Below, one piece after another: positions 40,509-48,342 of a DNA stretch of 64,000 nt (positions are counted from its first letter, which is position 1; the number at the start of each line of letters is the position of its first letter). The translations under genes were made by a program, and so were the position numbers. Source of the DNA: Cellulomonas sp. Leaf334 (GTDB lineage: Bacteria; Actinomycetota; Actinomycetes; Actinomycetales; Cellulomonadaceae); the NCBI RefSeq assembly GCF_001424195.1, contig NZ_LMOO01000008.1, positions 374,743-438,742 on the forward strand. Direction: 5' to 3'. The notes under the pieces are model-generated. The model was not told the DNA's origin. It worked only from the letters and a program-made list of their open reading frames with translations, and made no database searches.

Positions 40509-41912
40509 TCAGGACTCGTCTGTCGTGAATTCTGCCAGAGCCGCAGCGCTGCTCAGCCGTCGTAGGCTCGCGTCCACAAGCTGGATTCCTCGCGCGTCCC
40601 TCAATCGAACGAGGGCCGTGCGCGACTCCTCCAACAACTTGCGCGCCTCGTCGAGATCTGCAGGGATGTCGGACGAGACGGGAAGAAGGTCAATCGTGAT
40701 CGCTGCGAGAGTGTGCGCGGCGTGCGCAACGTGACGCCGGTCATTCAAACGCCTGCCAAGCGCAAGGCTGCGCTTGGCGAGTGCTAGAGCACCAGACATA
40801 TCTCCAGAGCGACGACGACTCGACGCCTCCATATTCAACAGCTTTGCGAGACTCCGGCCGCCTACACCGTCGCGAGCTGCAATCTCCTCCGCATCGCTTA
40901 GCAGTGCCTGGTAAGAGGACTCGTTTCCGAGCTCGCGCTCAATCAAGGCGGCGGCCGTACGCGCTTCCACCGCACGCTCACCGTACTGCGAGATCTCTAT
41001 CGCTTCGTAACCCAAACGTTGGGCATCTTCGCCATGCCCAATCTTGAGTTGCGCTTCCGCCAGGTACTGAAGCGTTCGCCCTAGGACGTCGTAGTTCTCC
41101 GCGTACTTCGTAGCTTCGTCCAATGCGGTAATCGCTCGCCGAGCCGCTTCGACACTTCCTGTCCGATTACTCAGTGCGAGTTCGACGCGCCCAAGAGTGC
41201 TCAAGGTGAAAGCAAGCCCTCTCTCGTCCTCAATTTCACGGCCTATTGACACAGACAGCTCAACGCGGTTCTTGGCCTCGTCGAGCGCTCCGTCCCCGTA
41301 CAGAGCCACCGCGACGAGATGCGCCGAGATGGCGGCCGCTATGTCGCGCGTTGGCTCGTCGAGTACGGTCTGAAAGTTCGCCACTGCCTCCACGCGTCTT
41401 CCGCGCGCCCACAAAGAAAGTGCCATAAAGAAGGTCGCCGCGCGACCTCGATGGGCGCCGTAGACAGAAAGCAATCGCGATACGTCGCGAGAGGCTGCCG
41501 ACTTATACCTCTCGCCGTCCTCGCGAACCACTGCGACGAGCCGCTTCAGCCCAGCGCCGCCTTCGCCACTCGCCTCGCCCACGAGGTATGCGATGACCTC
41601 GGTATTTACGTACGCGCCATGGCGACCCATGACCAATTCTAGTGAGCCGCCCATTCCATTACGTGCGTGCGAAGAGAACAATTCAAGCGCCGCTACGTAG
41701 GTCGGACGGTCTTGGGTTAACAGCCGTCCTCGCAGGTCCGATCGCATCGGCTCGGGGATCCTCCATAAGCCGTCGCGCTCAACGAGTACGCCGGATTGCT
41801 TGATGGAGGCGAGAAGCCCACCCGCATCTTCGACACCTTCGGGTCCCAGCAACTCCGACGCTAGAGCGTCGTCGAACCACGGCACGGCGCTGAGGAGGTC
41901 GATCGCGCTCAC
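40509..41912 (-). CDS. Winged-helix/TPR-repeat protein (partner of HD-domain protein)
   Basis: 467 residues. Residues about 1-70 look like the winged-helix domain that follows a STAND NTPase: AVPWFDDALASELLGPEGVE, then LLASIKQSGVLVERDGLWRI and PEPMRSDLRGRLL. From about residue 140 onward the protein is all helical with TPR-like units, for example AVANFQTVLDEPTRDIAAAI, GLAFTLSTLGRVELALSNRT, LGRTLQYLAEAQLKIGHGED, KLLNMEASSRRRSGDMSGAL and HAAHTLAAITIDLLPVSSD. Such arrays usually sense a ligand or protein partner. There is no NTPase domain here; the upstream gene ends in what looks like one, and the two genes overlap as GTGA at 41909-41912. I infer that together they make up a split sensor-effector. 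GC content is lower than in the chromosome. Confidence 0.75.
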   Translation of the reverse strand: MSAIDLLSAVPWFDDALASELLGPEGVEDAGGLLASIKQSGVLVERDGLWRIPEPMRSDLRGRLLTQDRPTYVAALELFSSHARNGMGGSLELVMGRHGAYVNTEVIAYLVGEASGEGGAGLKRLVAVVREDGERYKSAASRDVSRLLSVYGAHRGRAATFFMALSLWARGRRVEAVANFQTVLDEPTRDIAAAISAHLVAVALYGDGALDEAKNRVELSVSIGREIEDERGLAFTLSTLGRVELALSNRTGSVEAARRAITALDEATKYAENYDVLGRTLQYLAEAQLKIGHGEDAQRLGYEAIEISQYGERAVEARTAAALIERELGNESSYQALLSDAEEIAARDGVGGRSLAKLLNMEASSRRRSGDMSGALALAKRSLALGRRLNDRRHVAHAAHTLAAITIDLLPVSSDIPADLDEARKLLEESRTALVRLRDARGIQLVDASLRRLSSAAALAEFTTDES

Positions 41913-43489
41913 GACGGCACGCCTGAAAGACGCAACAGATACTGATCGCGCAGTCGCTTAAGCGCCGCGTAGCCAAGTTGGGCTTCAGCAGCCGATTCCG
42001 CCGAATCTGCGTCCATGTATCGGACAAGATCGCGGCTCACTTCGTCCTGATCGAGGGCAATCGTTGATGCGGAGGCGAATCCGAACTGCTCCACGCGTTG
42101 CCGCGCACCCGGTTCGACGCTTATTACAATTGAGGCATCAAGCTCATCCCTCATTCTCCTAAGCGCTGTCTGCAATAGCCATTCAAATTCCCGGCCGTCG
42201 AGGCGATCGCAACTCGAGACAGTGACAATAGCGGCGGCCGTCGACTCGGACAGTTTGTGAATGATGTTGTCGAGGCGATCGTTCGAATTGGCGACTGCGG
42301 CAATACTTCTAGGGTCGACACCTGCCGCTCGTTCCCACTCGCTGATTATGTCGGCTATTGTCGCCGCACCAAGCGAGTTGTAGATCGAGCGGCTCGCAAT
42401 TACGCGAGTCCCCTCGCCCGCGAGTCGAGCCTCCGCGGCGTCGAGCAGGTCCTCACGGCCGGATAAGTCGACAAACGAGTCGTCGAGCGGTCCGATGATT
42501 GCGATGGGCTGTCGCGCCGAGATAGCTCCAAGGACATCAGCCAGTTCTCTTACGTGATCGAGCATGCGATCCCGCGCATTATCGGCCCGTATTACCGCCA
42601 TGGCCAGGGGATCGGGTGCCGCGCCCTGCAGAACGGCCGGCACGCGAGACACGGTAATGGCTCGAGACAGACTCGCGTGGGATCCAAACCCGCCCGAGAA
42701 CTCGACTTCGACCATGGCCACCTGGCGTCGCAGCTTGTCGACGATCCATTGTTCGACGGCGAGAGCGTCGAGTTCGGGGAACCCCTTGAGCGCCTGGGTA
42801 GTCAGCGCAAATCCGACCGAGCCCCCCGGGCGATGTTGGACTCTGCAAGCGAGCACGTGCCGATGCTTAATCGCGTGGGCTTCCGATACATGATTGAGCG
42901 TAGGATGCGCTAACGAAGGGCGCGCCCGCTCATAGTGCAAATCCAGTTCATCGGCAATTAACAGTATCGATCCCAAGAGGGGGCCTCGAACCCTCTCATT
43001 CCGCACGTCTGACATAGATCGCAGGAAAGTGCAGGACGACTCAAAAAACTCCGTGCCGTGCGCCCTTGCAACATATGCGACGACCTGGATGAGCGCATTG
43101 TCAGCGGGCAGCCCAATGGCTTGGGCGCCCTCAAGGATCACTGAGGCCGACTCGTCCGGGTGGCGGTGGCGAATTGTCGCCTGATGCTGTGGCGTTATCG
43201 GCCCCAGAGGCTGACCGAGAGACTGCATTCCCAGATCGTGTAGCCAGGCGCTGACCCATAGCACATACCGCTCGAGCGGCGATAGTGCGAACTGTTGCGG
43301 CAAGCCTGGAATCGAAGCAATCTCTAGCGCGTAGTCAGCGACGCGTCGGGAATGTCCCGGCCCATGATCCGTGAACCATGGCATCGGGTTGTCCGCCCAC
43401 CATCGCTCGACGTACTCCTCGACGCGCAGGAGACTAGGGCCGAGGTCGCGGTGCCCCGCAGCGTCGAGGGTGCCCACCGAGAGCGTCAA
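41909..43489 (-). CDS. HD-domain hydrolase fused to a degenerate STAND-like NTPase region
   Basis: 526 residues from TTG 43489, chosen because AGGAGG lies 5 bases upstream; longer in-frame starts give a low-quality leader. The N-terminal HD domain is complete: FTDHGPGHSRRVADYALEIA (H42, H46), LWVSAWLHDLGMQ (H84-D85), HRHPDESASVI (H110) and LLGSILLIADELDLHYERA (D180). HD enzymes are metal-dependent phosphohydrolases or nucleotidases. Residues about 335-500 follow a STAND-type plan: VDLSGREDLLDAAEARLAGE, then RVIASRSIYNSLGAATIADI where a GxxGxGKT P-loop would be (Lys absent), then AAIVTVSSCDRLDGREFEWL resembling Walker B, and DASIVISVEPG. It is translationally coupled to the winged-helix/TPR gene. 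An effector-sensor role in phage defence is inferred, not shown. Confidence 0.75.
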   Translation of the reverse strand: MTLSVGTLDAAGHRDLGPSLLRVEEYVERWWADNPMPWFTDHGPGHSRRVADYALEIASIPGLPQQFALSPLERYVLWVSAWLHDLGMQSLGQPLGPITPQHQATIRHRHPDESASVILEGAQAIGLPADNALIQVVAYVARAHGTEFFESSCTFLRSMSDVRNERVRGPLLGSILLIADELDLHYERARPSLAHPTLNHVSEAHAIKHRHVLACRVQHRPGGSVGFALTTQALKGFPELDALAVEQWIVDKLRRQVAMVEVEFSGGFGSHASLSRAITVSRVPAVLQGAAPDPLAMAVIRADNARDRMLDHVRELADVLGAISARQPIAIIGPLDDSFVDLSGREDLLDAAEARLAGEGTRVIASRSIYNSLGAATIADIISEWERAAGVDPRSIAAVANSNDRLDNIIHKLSESTAAAIVTVSSCDRLDGREFEWLLQTALRRMRDELDASIVISVEPGARQRVEQFGFASASTIALDQDEVSRDLVRYMDADSAESAAEAQLGYAALKRLRDQYLLRLSGVPS

Positions 43490-43906
43490 CCGTTCCTCCT
43501 GGGCTTCAGAAGCGTCCTGGGGCGGCGCCGTCGCAAGCGCTGCGGCCAGACTAGCGCGCCGTGCCACGCAGGCGTGCGTCGCACGGGTGATGCCGGGACT
43601 CGCCGTCTCCCGTGATGCCGCATGCAATTCCGGCTCTGCCGCACCTTGGACGTGCTCGCTCCGGCCGTGTGATGGCCCGGTGGGATTGGAGCCAACCCGG
43701 GAACGAATGTGTCGGAGCCAGAGCCGGGGCCAGGCCCGGGCGGGACCCTACAAGCGCCGCGCAAGCAACTTGCGGGATCCCTAACGGGGCAGGATTCCGG
43801 CCAAGAGGGCGAGCCCGGCGCCGAGTGCGGCCAAGACTGCGACGTCGAGGGCTTTGGCACGCACGGCAAGTACTATCGGCCCCGGCGCGGGCAGGGGGGC
43901 GCGTAC
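43490..43906. other. Region upstream of the HD gene, abutting the IS element
   Basis: 417 bp with the HD gene's presumed promoter. A minus-strand frame ending at 43785 encodes a short hydrophobic tail, VRAKALDVAVLAALGAGLAL then LAGILPR, cut off upstream by the IS end at 43907. It may be the remnant of a small membrane protein. No other gene is convincing. Confidence 0.35.
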
Positions 43907-43937
43907 TGAGTCGCACTGGGTCTGATGGAGGCTCGGG

Positions 43938-44866
43938 CTATGGGATTTCGACCAGGTGCTGGTCGTTCCCGTGGGAAGCGTAGAACGCGGCCTCGAACTC
44001 GGCGGGCGGGATGTCGCCGAGGTAGCCGTGCAGGCGTTCGGTGTTGTGCCAGTGGACCCAGCCGAGGGTCGCCAGCTCGACGTCCTCGACGGATCTCCAG
44101 GGTCCTGTGCGGGCCGGTCCGCGGATGAGCTCGGCCTTGTAGTAGCCGTTGACGGTCTCGGCCAGGGCGTTGTCATAGGAATCGGCGACGGTCCCGATCG
44201 AGGGAACCACACACCGATCTCGGCGAGGCGTTCGCCTTAGCGGATGGACGTGAACTGGGCGCCCGCATCGCTGTGACACCGCAGCCCGTCGATGCGAGTG
44301 CCACGTGACCAGCGGGCCATCTCGATCGCGTCCAGGACCATCTCGGTGCGCATGTGGGACGCGACCCGCCAGCCGACGATCTTGCGGGAGAAGACGTCGA
44401 TGATGAAGCACACGTAGGCGACCCCGGCCCACGTCGGGACGTAGGACAGGTCGGTGACCCACAGCCGGTTGGGTGCGGTCGCGGTGAAGTCGGGGTTGAC
44501 CAGGTCCGCGTGCCGGAGCGCCGCAGGGTCGGGCCGGGTCGTGCGGACCCGTTTGGTCCGCCGGGCACCGGCAATCTGCTCGGCTCGCATCAGCCGCCCG
44601 ACCTGATCACGGCCCACGTCCCAGCCGGCCCGGCGAGCGGCCTTCCACAGCTTGCGCGCCCCGTAGACACGGTAGTTCGCCTCCCACAGGTCTCGCAGGG
44701 CCGGGCGCAGGACGCCGTCGCGGATCACCCGCGGGCACGGCCGGCGGGACTTGGCCGCGTAGTACGTGCTCGGCGCCACCTGCAGGACCTCGCAGATGGG
44801 CTCGACCCCGAGCTCGCCACGATTCGCGTCGATGAACGCGACTACCTCTTGTGTTGGCGGTCGAGC
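43938..44866 (-). pseudogene. IS3-family transposase OrfB (DDE), inactivated
   Basis: The frame begins by -1 shift from OrfA (RPPTQEVVAFIDANRGELGV) and reads VAPSTYYAAKSRRPCPRVIR, NYRVYGARKLWKAARRAGWD and the catalytic-core start PNRLWVTDLSYVPTWAGVAY (first Asp) with GLRCHSDAGAQFTSIR (second Asp). There a TAA replaces the expected TAC (44237-44239). Slightly later an extra TG shifts the frame, after which SIGTVADSYDNALAETVNGY (catalytic Glu) and the HNTERLHGYLGDIPPAEFE tail follow to 43938. Two independent lesions mean the transposase is dead. In intact relatives OrfAB is made by programmed frameshifting and moves the element through a circular intermediate. Confidence 0.88.
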
Positions 44867-45222
44867 TCCGCCCCGAAGAAACTCGCCGCTCGCTTGAGGA
44901 TCTCATTGGCCCGACGCAGCTCGCGGTTCTCCTGCTCGAGCTCACGCATCCGAGCCGACTCCGACGAGCTGACCCCCGACGCTCGCCCGTCGTCAATCTC
45001 GGCTTGACGCACCCACAGCCGCACCGACTCGGTCCCATAGCCCAGCTGGGTCGCGACCCGCTGGACCGTCCCGTGATCGGTCCCGAGCTCGGCCCGCAAC
45101 GTCCGGACCATCCGCACCGCTGCGGCCTTCTCCTCCTCGGAGTACCGGCGCGTGGTCGGCTTCCCCTTCGACAGATCTCTCGGCGTGACTCCATCCTCGT
45201 TTCCAAGGTCAGGAGCCTCCAA
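44842..45222 (-). CDS. IS3-family transposase OrfA
   Basis: 126 residues from a TTG at 45222 just inside the right inverted repeat. It has a helix-turn-helix (RRYSEEEKAAAVRMVRTLRA, VQRVATQLGYGTESVRLWVR) and a leucine-zipper-like coil RMRELEQENRELRRANEILK, standard for IS3 OrfA, which binds the terminal repeats. OrfA itself seems intact, but without OrfB it cannot transpose; on its own it may act as a repressor. The stop at 44842 lies inside the start of OrfB. Confidence 0.85.
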   Translation of the reverse strand: MEAPDLGNEDGVTPRDLSKGKPTTRRYSEEEKAAAVRMVRTLRAELGTDHGTVQRVATQLGYGTESVRLWVRQAEIDDGRASGVSSSESARMRELEQENRELRRANEILKRAASFFGAELDRQHKR

Positions 45223-45240
45223 GCAACCCAGCGCGACTCA

Positions 45241-45449
45241 TTTCGGCCTTCAGGCAGTGGTTGACCGGAGATTCGCCGCCGCCAACTTGCCCTTGGGATC
45301 GTCAGCAATCTTGACAGATTCAACCGCCGCAGGAACGCGCTGGGGCAAATGCTCTGCGACTTGCCTGGCGCGGCCGAACACGGAGCGCCAGGTCGATCTC
45401 GGGATTCAGCAAGATCGTGCGTCGCAGACCTTCCGCCGAGATCTCTGTC
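45241..45449 (-). pseudogene. Degraded coding remnant between the IS element and the defence cluster
   Basis: On the minus strand, directly after the stop of the 45450 gene, a different frame reads ETEISAEGLRRTILLNPEID and LALRVRPRQ, then after a further shift AEHLPQRVPAAVESVKIADD and PKGKLAAANLRSTTA before TGA at 45250-45252. This looks like protein sequence broken by one or two frameshifts, possibly the original C-terminus of the preceding gene. The amino-acid pattern is suggestive only. Confidence 0.35.
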
Positions 45450-46280
45450 TCAGCGTGCCCACGGGCCCCGAGCATGCCCAAACATCTGGACGGTGCCGTC
45501 GGTGTAGTGCGCGCGGATCAGACCGGCCCCGTCGACTTCGAGGCTCGAGATCGGCCCAGCGTCTAGAGAGAGGACCTCTGCCGGCCACTGACGTACGGTT
45601 GCCTCAAAGCCGACGTAGTCCTCTGCAACCTCGATACCGGTGACGAAGGAGTCGCCTGTGTGGACCGGGCGAGTCGAGTGGTCGCCAACCTCGTATCCAG
45701 CCTCCGTGAACGCACGCTCGTACGAACGCTCAACAGCCCACGCCACTTGCCGTACAAGGTAGGCACTAAGCGGAAGGCCGCCTACGCCGAAGAGCGTGGC
45801 TCGATCCAGTAGATCCGGAACGGTGTGGCTCACGTGAGCCCCATAGGTGTTCGCGATCGTCGTAATGAGGTACGCGTAGGAGTACGTCGTGCGCTGGGAG
45901 GCGATGGGCATCCGCAGCGAGGTCAGCCCAAGCCAGCGCAGGAAAGGTTCCTCCCTCCGCCATCCCTCGCCGCCGCGCTGGTCTTCGCCTAACCCGTCGT
46001 AGTCGGGCAAGTTCCCGAACGACAGGACTGTCTTCGGTTGATTCTGCGGCGCCCTTGAAACCGTGACAGTTGGGAACGAAATGCCAATCTTTTCGAGGCG
46101 CCGGCACACACTGTTTCCCCTACCATCTGAGATCAGCGTCCGCAGCAGCGACGAGACCGTCTCCGACGCGTGAGGGTCACCCTGGTCTACAGCGTCCAGG
46201 TTCGTGCTCAACCGATGGAGCGTCGACTGGGCCTGCTTGATCAGCTCGACCGGGGTGGTACTGCGCTCGGTGTGGCTCAC
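45450..46280 (-). CDS. Unknown protein, last gene of the restriction-type cluster
   Basis: 276 residues, GTG 46280. I do not recognise a family. There is an N-terminal helical region (VELIKQAQSTLHRLSTNLDA), a central region with SFGNLPDYDGLGEDQRGGEG and FLRWLGLTSLRMPIASQRTT, a helical segment VPDLLDRATLFGVGGLPLSA and a beta-rich C-terminus (VDGAGLIRAHYTDGTVQMFG). No signal peptide or membrane helix. It lies 71 bp downstream of the QCATG-motif gene in the same direction, so it is probably part of the same operon. The 3' end may be frameshifted: homologous-looking coding sequence continues in other frames up to 45250. Function cannot be assigned. Confidence 0.55.
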   Translation of the reverse strand: MSHTERSTTPVELIKQAQSTLHRLSTNLDAVDQGDPHASETVSSLLRTLISDGRGNSVCRRLEKIGISFPTVTVSRAPQNQPKTVLSFGNLPDYDGLGEDQRGGEGWRREEPFLRWLGLTSLRMPIASQRTTYSYAYLITTIANTYGAHVSHTVPDLLDRATLFGVGGLPLSAYLVRQVAWAVERSYERAFTEAGYEVGDHSTRPVHTGDSFVTGIEVAEDYVGFEATVRQWPAEVLSLDAGPISSLEVDGAGLIRAHYTDGTVQMFGHARGPWAR

Positions 46281-46351
46281 GGCGCGAGCGTAGGGCAGGA
46301 CGTGAGACCTTCGCTGCCAGGCTGGCTCCCCGGCGAGCCAATTCCGTGCCG

Positions 46352-47209
46352 CTACGCGACGCTCAGTTCGCTTACCCGGTCCGAAACTCTAGCTCGCACG
46401 TCGTCAGTAAAGGTGACGGTCTGCGCAAATTCGAGCAGGCGTGGCCGATCAACGATCCAACCCGCCCGCTTCGACGCGCGAATCCATTGCTCTTCGGCGA
46501 GTCTAATGACGTTCGGAACGCAAAACATCCGAACGGGGGGCACGGCCCAATTTAGATGAAGTCTCCATTCATCAATGTTGATATCATCGAACTTGCTTCC
46601 CCAGTTCCGGCCAGTCGCACACTGGATTAGAAAATGCAAGTCCGCCCCGCGCCTGTCGGGGAAAGGAAGCCAAAACACCACATCCAGGCCAAGGTCCTTG
46701 TCATTTGGGAAGGGCGCGGACGGCACCTCTATTTGCTTCATCCCAGACTGTGCCGCATATTTGCTGATGCGCTCACGAAACGACGGGTCTGAGCCATGGC
46801 TAGCGGGATGGCCGACTCGAACCGCTGTCGGGCCGACTCGCGAGGCGACAACGTCGCAAACCAGTTCCTCGAAGAGGATTCGGTCCGCGCTCTCAGCCTG
46901 GCCCAACCCCAACAGGCAAAGATACTTATAAAAGTTGATCGGGTCACTCGCGTCTGCTGACCGCAACCGAAGCCGGTTCTGTTCTAGAACCAGCGGCCAG
47001 CGGTCACCAAACAGTTCAGAACGTGCCTCCAGTTCGGTCCAAACCTGCTGCTCTAGCATGTCGGGGTTCTGAACGTCCTCCTGCGAAATCGCGGACTTCA
47101 AATCACCCCGCTTGAACTCGGAAGCCTCGGCCAAGACAACGCATTCACACCAGTCCGCGACCTCCGATACCTCCGGCCTGTCCCCGGTTGGAAACAGCGG
47201 CTTCTCCAC
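46352..47209 (-). CDS. Putative nuclease-like protein with QCATG motif
   Basis: 285 residues, GTG 47209 sharing a base with the stop of the ParB-like gene, after GGAGGGGAGTA. The central part reads PNDKDLGLDVVFWLPFPDRR followed by DLHFLIQCATGRNWGSKFDD. An acidic residue before a strand and then (E/Q)-x-(K/A) is the layout of PD-(D/E)xK nucleases, with Q-C-A in the position of ExK. The lysine is absent, so catalysis is uncertain; I recall similar GLDVV...QCATGxNW segments in unnamed restriction-linked proteins. The N-terminus has an acidic helical segment (VADWCECVVLAEASEFKRGD). Context (coupled to a ParB-like protein and m5C methyltransferase) supports a role in restriction or defence. Confidence 0.6.
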   Translation of the reverse strand: MEKPLFPTGDRPEVSEVADWCECVVLAEASEFKRGDLKSAISQEDVQNPDMLEQQVWTELEARSELFGDRWPLVLEQNRLRLRSADASDPINFYKYLCLLGLGQAESADRILFEELVCDVVASRVGPTAVRVGHPASHGSDPSFRERISKYAAQSGMKQIEVPSAPFPNDKDLGLDVVFWLPFPDRRGADLHFLIQCATGRNWGSKFDDINIDEWRLHLNWAVPPVRMFCVPNVIRLAEEQWIRASKRAGWIVDRPRLLEFAQTVTFTDDVRARVSDRVSELSVA

Positions 47210-48285
47210 TACTCCCCTCCGACGATGCGACGCAATCCGTCCGACAATTGTCGAATCCGTTCTAGACCGGCGCGGACCTCGGGATCGTCGGTGTATACGG
47301 CAACGATTCCGGACACTTCACGCAGGGCGCGCTCAGCAGAGTTGATCTTTCCAAGCAGATACTCCTTCTCCCCGGCACTGTACTCGTACGCCCCCTCGAG
47401 GTCGTTTGTGCGGCGCAGGTGTGCTGTCGCTTCTTCACTAGCCAGAACTGGTGCTAGGCGATTCGCGATGGCGCGAGAGTCGATGATCACGGGCGCTCTG
47501 TCGGTTGTACCAAATACCCACCGGGCCACGTCTTCTAGCGCATCGAGCTTGTCGTTCGGAACGAGTTCTTCGACGGTTGCACTCGGCAGCCGTCTAGGAA
47601 GACCAAGGAACTCCTTGATCGGTCGCTGTCCAAGAGTGACTTCAAGCAACGAAAAGCGGTCGCGGATGGGTTTGTCGGGTATTCCGACGTCGCGCGTCAT
47701 TTGTTGAAAGACGATGAAGTCCTGATAGAGCTTCTTGACGGTTTGAGTGGTGTCGCCGATCAGATCTTCGACCTGATCGAGCGATCGACCCGACTCGATG
47801 AGCTGTGCAACGAATCGCGCCTTCTGGAACGGTGCCCACTTCTTTGCGCCAGTGATGTGGCGAAAGCCGAGAAATGGAAACACATCCTCACGGTTGCCGT
47901 ACTCCACGCACGGGACCTCCAGAAGCCGATCCCGCGTCTCACCTTGGACGCTCGGCCAACCAGTGACTCGAAGCCTTGCCCGGAGTGCCTCGTCGAGTAG
48001 AAGCTTGAGAGTTGCCAGTCGCCTGTTGCCCTCAACTACGATCCACTGATCGGTCGTAGCACCTCTGTCTCTAACCACAACAAGCGGCTCTTCGGCGAAA
48101 TACCCGTTGTCAGCGAATGAGGGAGCAAGCTCGTCCAGGCCCTCCTGCTCATAGAGCTGCCTGATGAGCTTCTCTTGGGTGGCCTCGCCGCTGATCACAA
48201 GTCTCGGATTTTCGGGGTCGAGCAGAAGTCTCTCGACGGGGATATAGCGAAGTTGTGACTTGATCAACGGAGTTTCATCGGTCAC
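47209..48285 (-). CDS. ParB/Srx-fold (ParB N-terminal-like) protein
   Basis: 358 residues from GTG 48285, which has AGGAGG seven bases upstream. The N-terminal ParB-like nuclease/CTPase fold is seen in YIPVERLLLDPENPRLV, then EEPLVVVRDRGATTDQWIVV and EGNRRLATLKLLLDEALRAR, where EGNRR corresponds to the ParB GxRR box. A helical DNA-binding-like region follows (FQKARFVAQLIESGRSLDQV with SLDQVEDLIGDTTQTVKKLY), then a helical C-terminus. Non-partitioning ParB-like proteins occur in restriction and phage-defence loci, where they can act as nucleases or CTP switches. It is preceded by a DNA cytosine methyltransferase and coupled to the QCATG protein. True chromosome segregation is unlikely in this setting. 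Confidence 0.72.
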   Translation of the reverse strand: MTDETPLIKSQLRYIPVERLLLDPENPRLVISGEATQEKLIRQLYEQEGLDELAPSFADNGYFAEEPLVVVRDRGATTDQWIVVEGNRRLATLKLLLDEALRARLRVTGWPSVQGETRDRLLEVPCVEYGNREDVFPFLGFRHITGAKKWAPFQKARFVAQLIESGRSLDQVEDLIGDTTQTVKKLYQDFIVFQQMTRDVGIPDKPIRDRFSLLEVTLGQRPIKEFLGLPRRLPSATVEELVPNDKLDALEDVARWVFGTTDRAPVIIDSRAIANRLAPVLASEEATAHLRRTNDLEGAYEYSAGEKEYLLGKINSAERALREVSGIVAVYTDDPEVRAGLERIRQLSDGLRRIVGGE

Positions 48286-48342
48286 GGAACGCCTCCTCGG
48301 CTGCCGCACGTCCGGCGCGGCCGATTCTCCGGTGGACGTGGT

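Larger units (their letters stand above)
43907..45240 (-). mobile_element. IS3-family insertion sequence, decayed
   Basis: 1,334 bp bounded by imperfect inverted repeats: TGAGTCGCACTGGGTCTGAT at the left end and TGAGTCGCGCTGGGTTGCTT on the opposite strand at the right end, both continuing into TGGAGGCTC. It encodes OrfA and an OrfB broken by a nonsense codon and a 2-bp insertion. No 3-4 bp target duplication is seen (left flank GTAC, right flank TTTC). It separates the HD/TPR module from the restriction-type cluster. Confidence 0.85.

Noticed and set aside
43670..43780. Possible tRNA remnant (GGTGGGATTGGAGCCAACCC resembles a T-arm)
   Set aside because: No matching acceptor or anticodon arms could be built, and the similarity to tRNA-Ser is limited to a few bases.
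45152..45643. 163-codon plus-strand open frame across the IS right end
   Set aside because: It begins inside the IS, crosses its inverted repeat and runs antisense to the 45450 gene; composition lacks protein-like pattern.
47209..48285. Chromosome or plasmid partition ParB
   Set aside because: No ParA ATPase or parS-like sites nearby. The box is EGNRR in a gene embedded between a methyltransferase and a nuclease-like gene, which points to a defence role.
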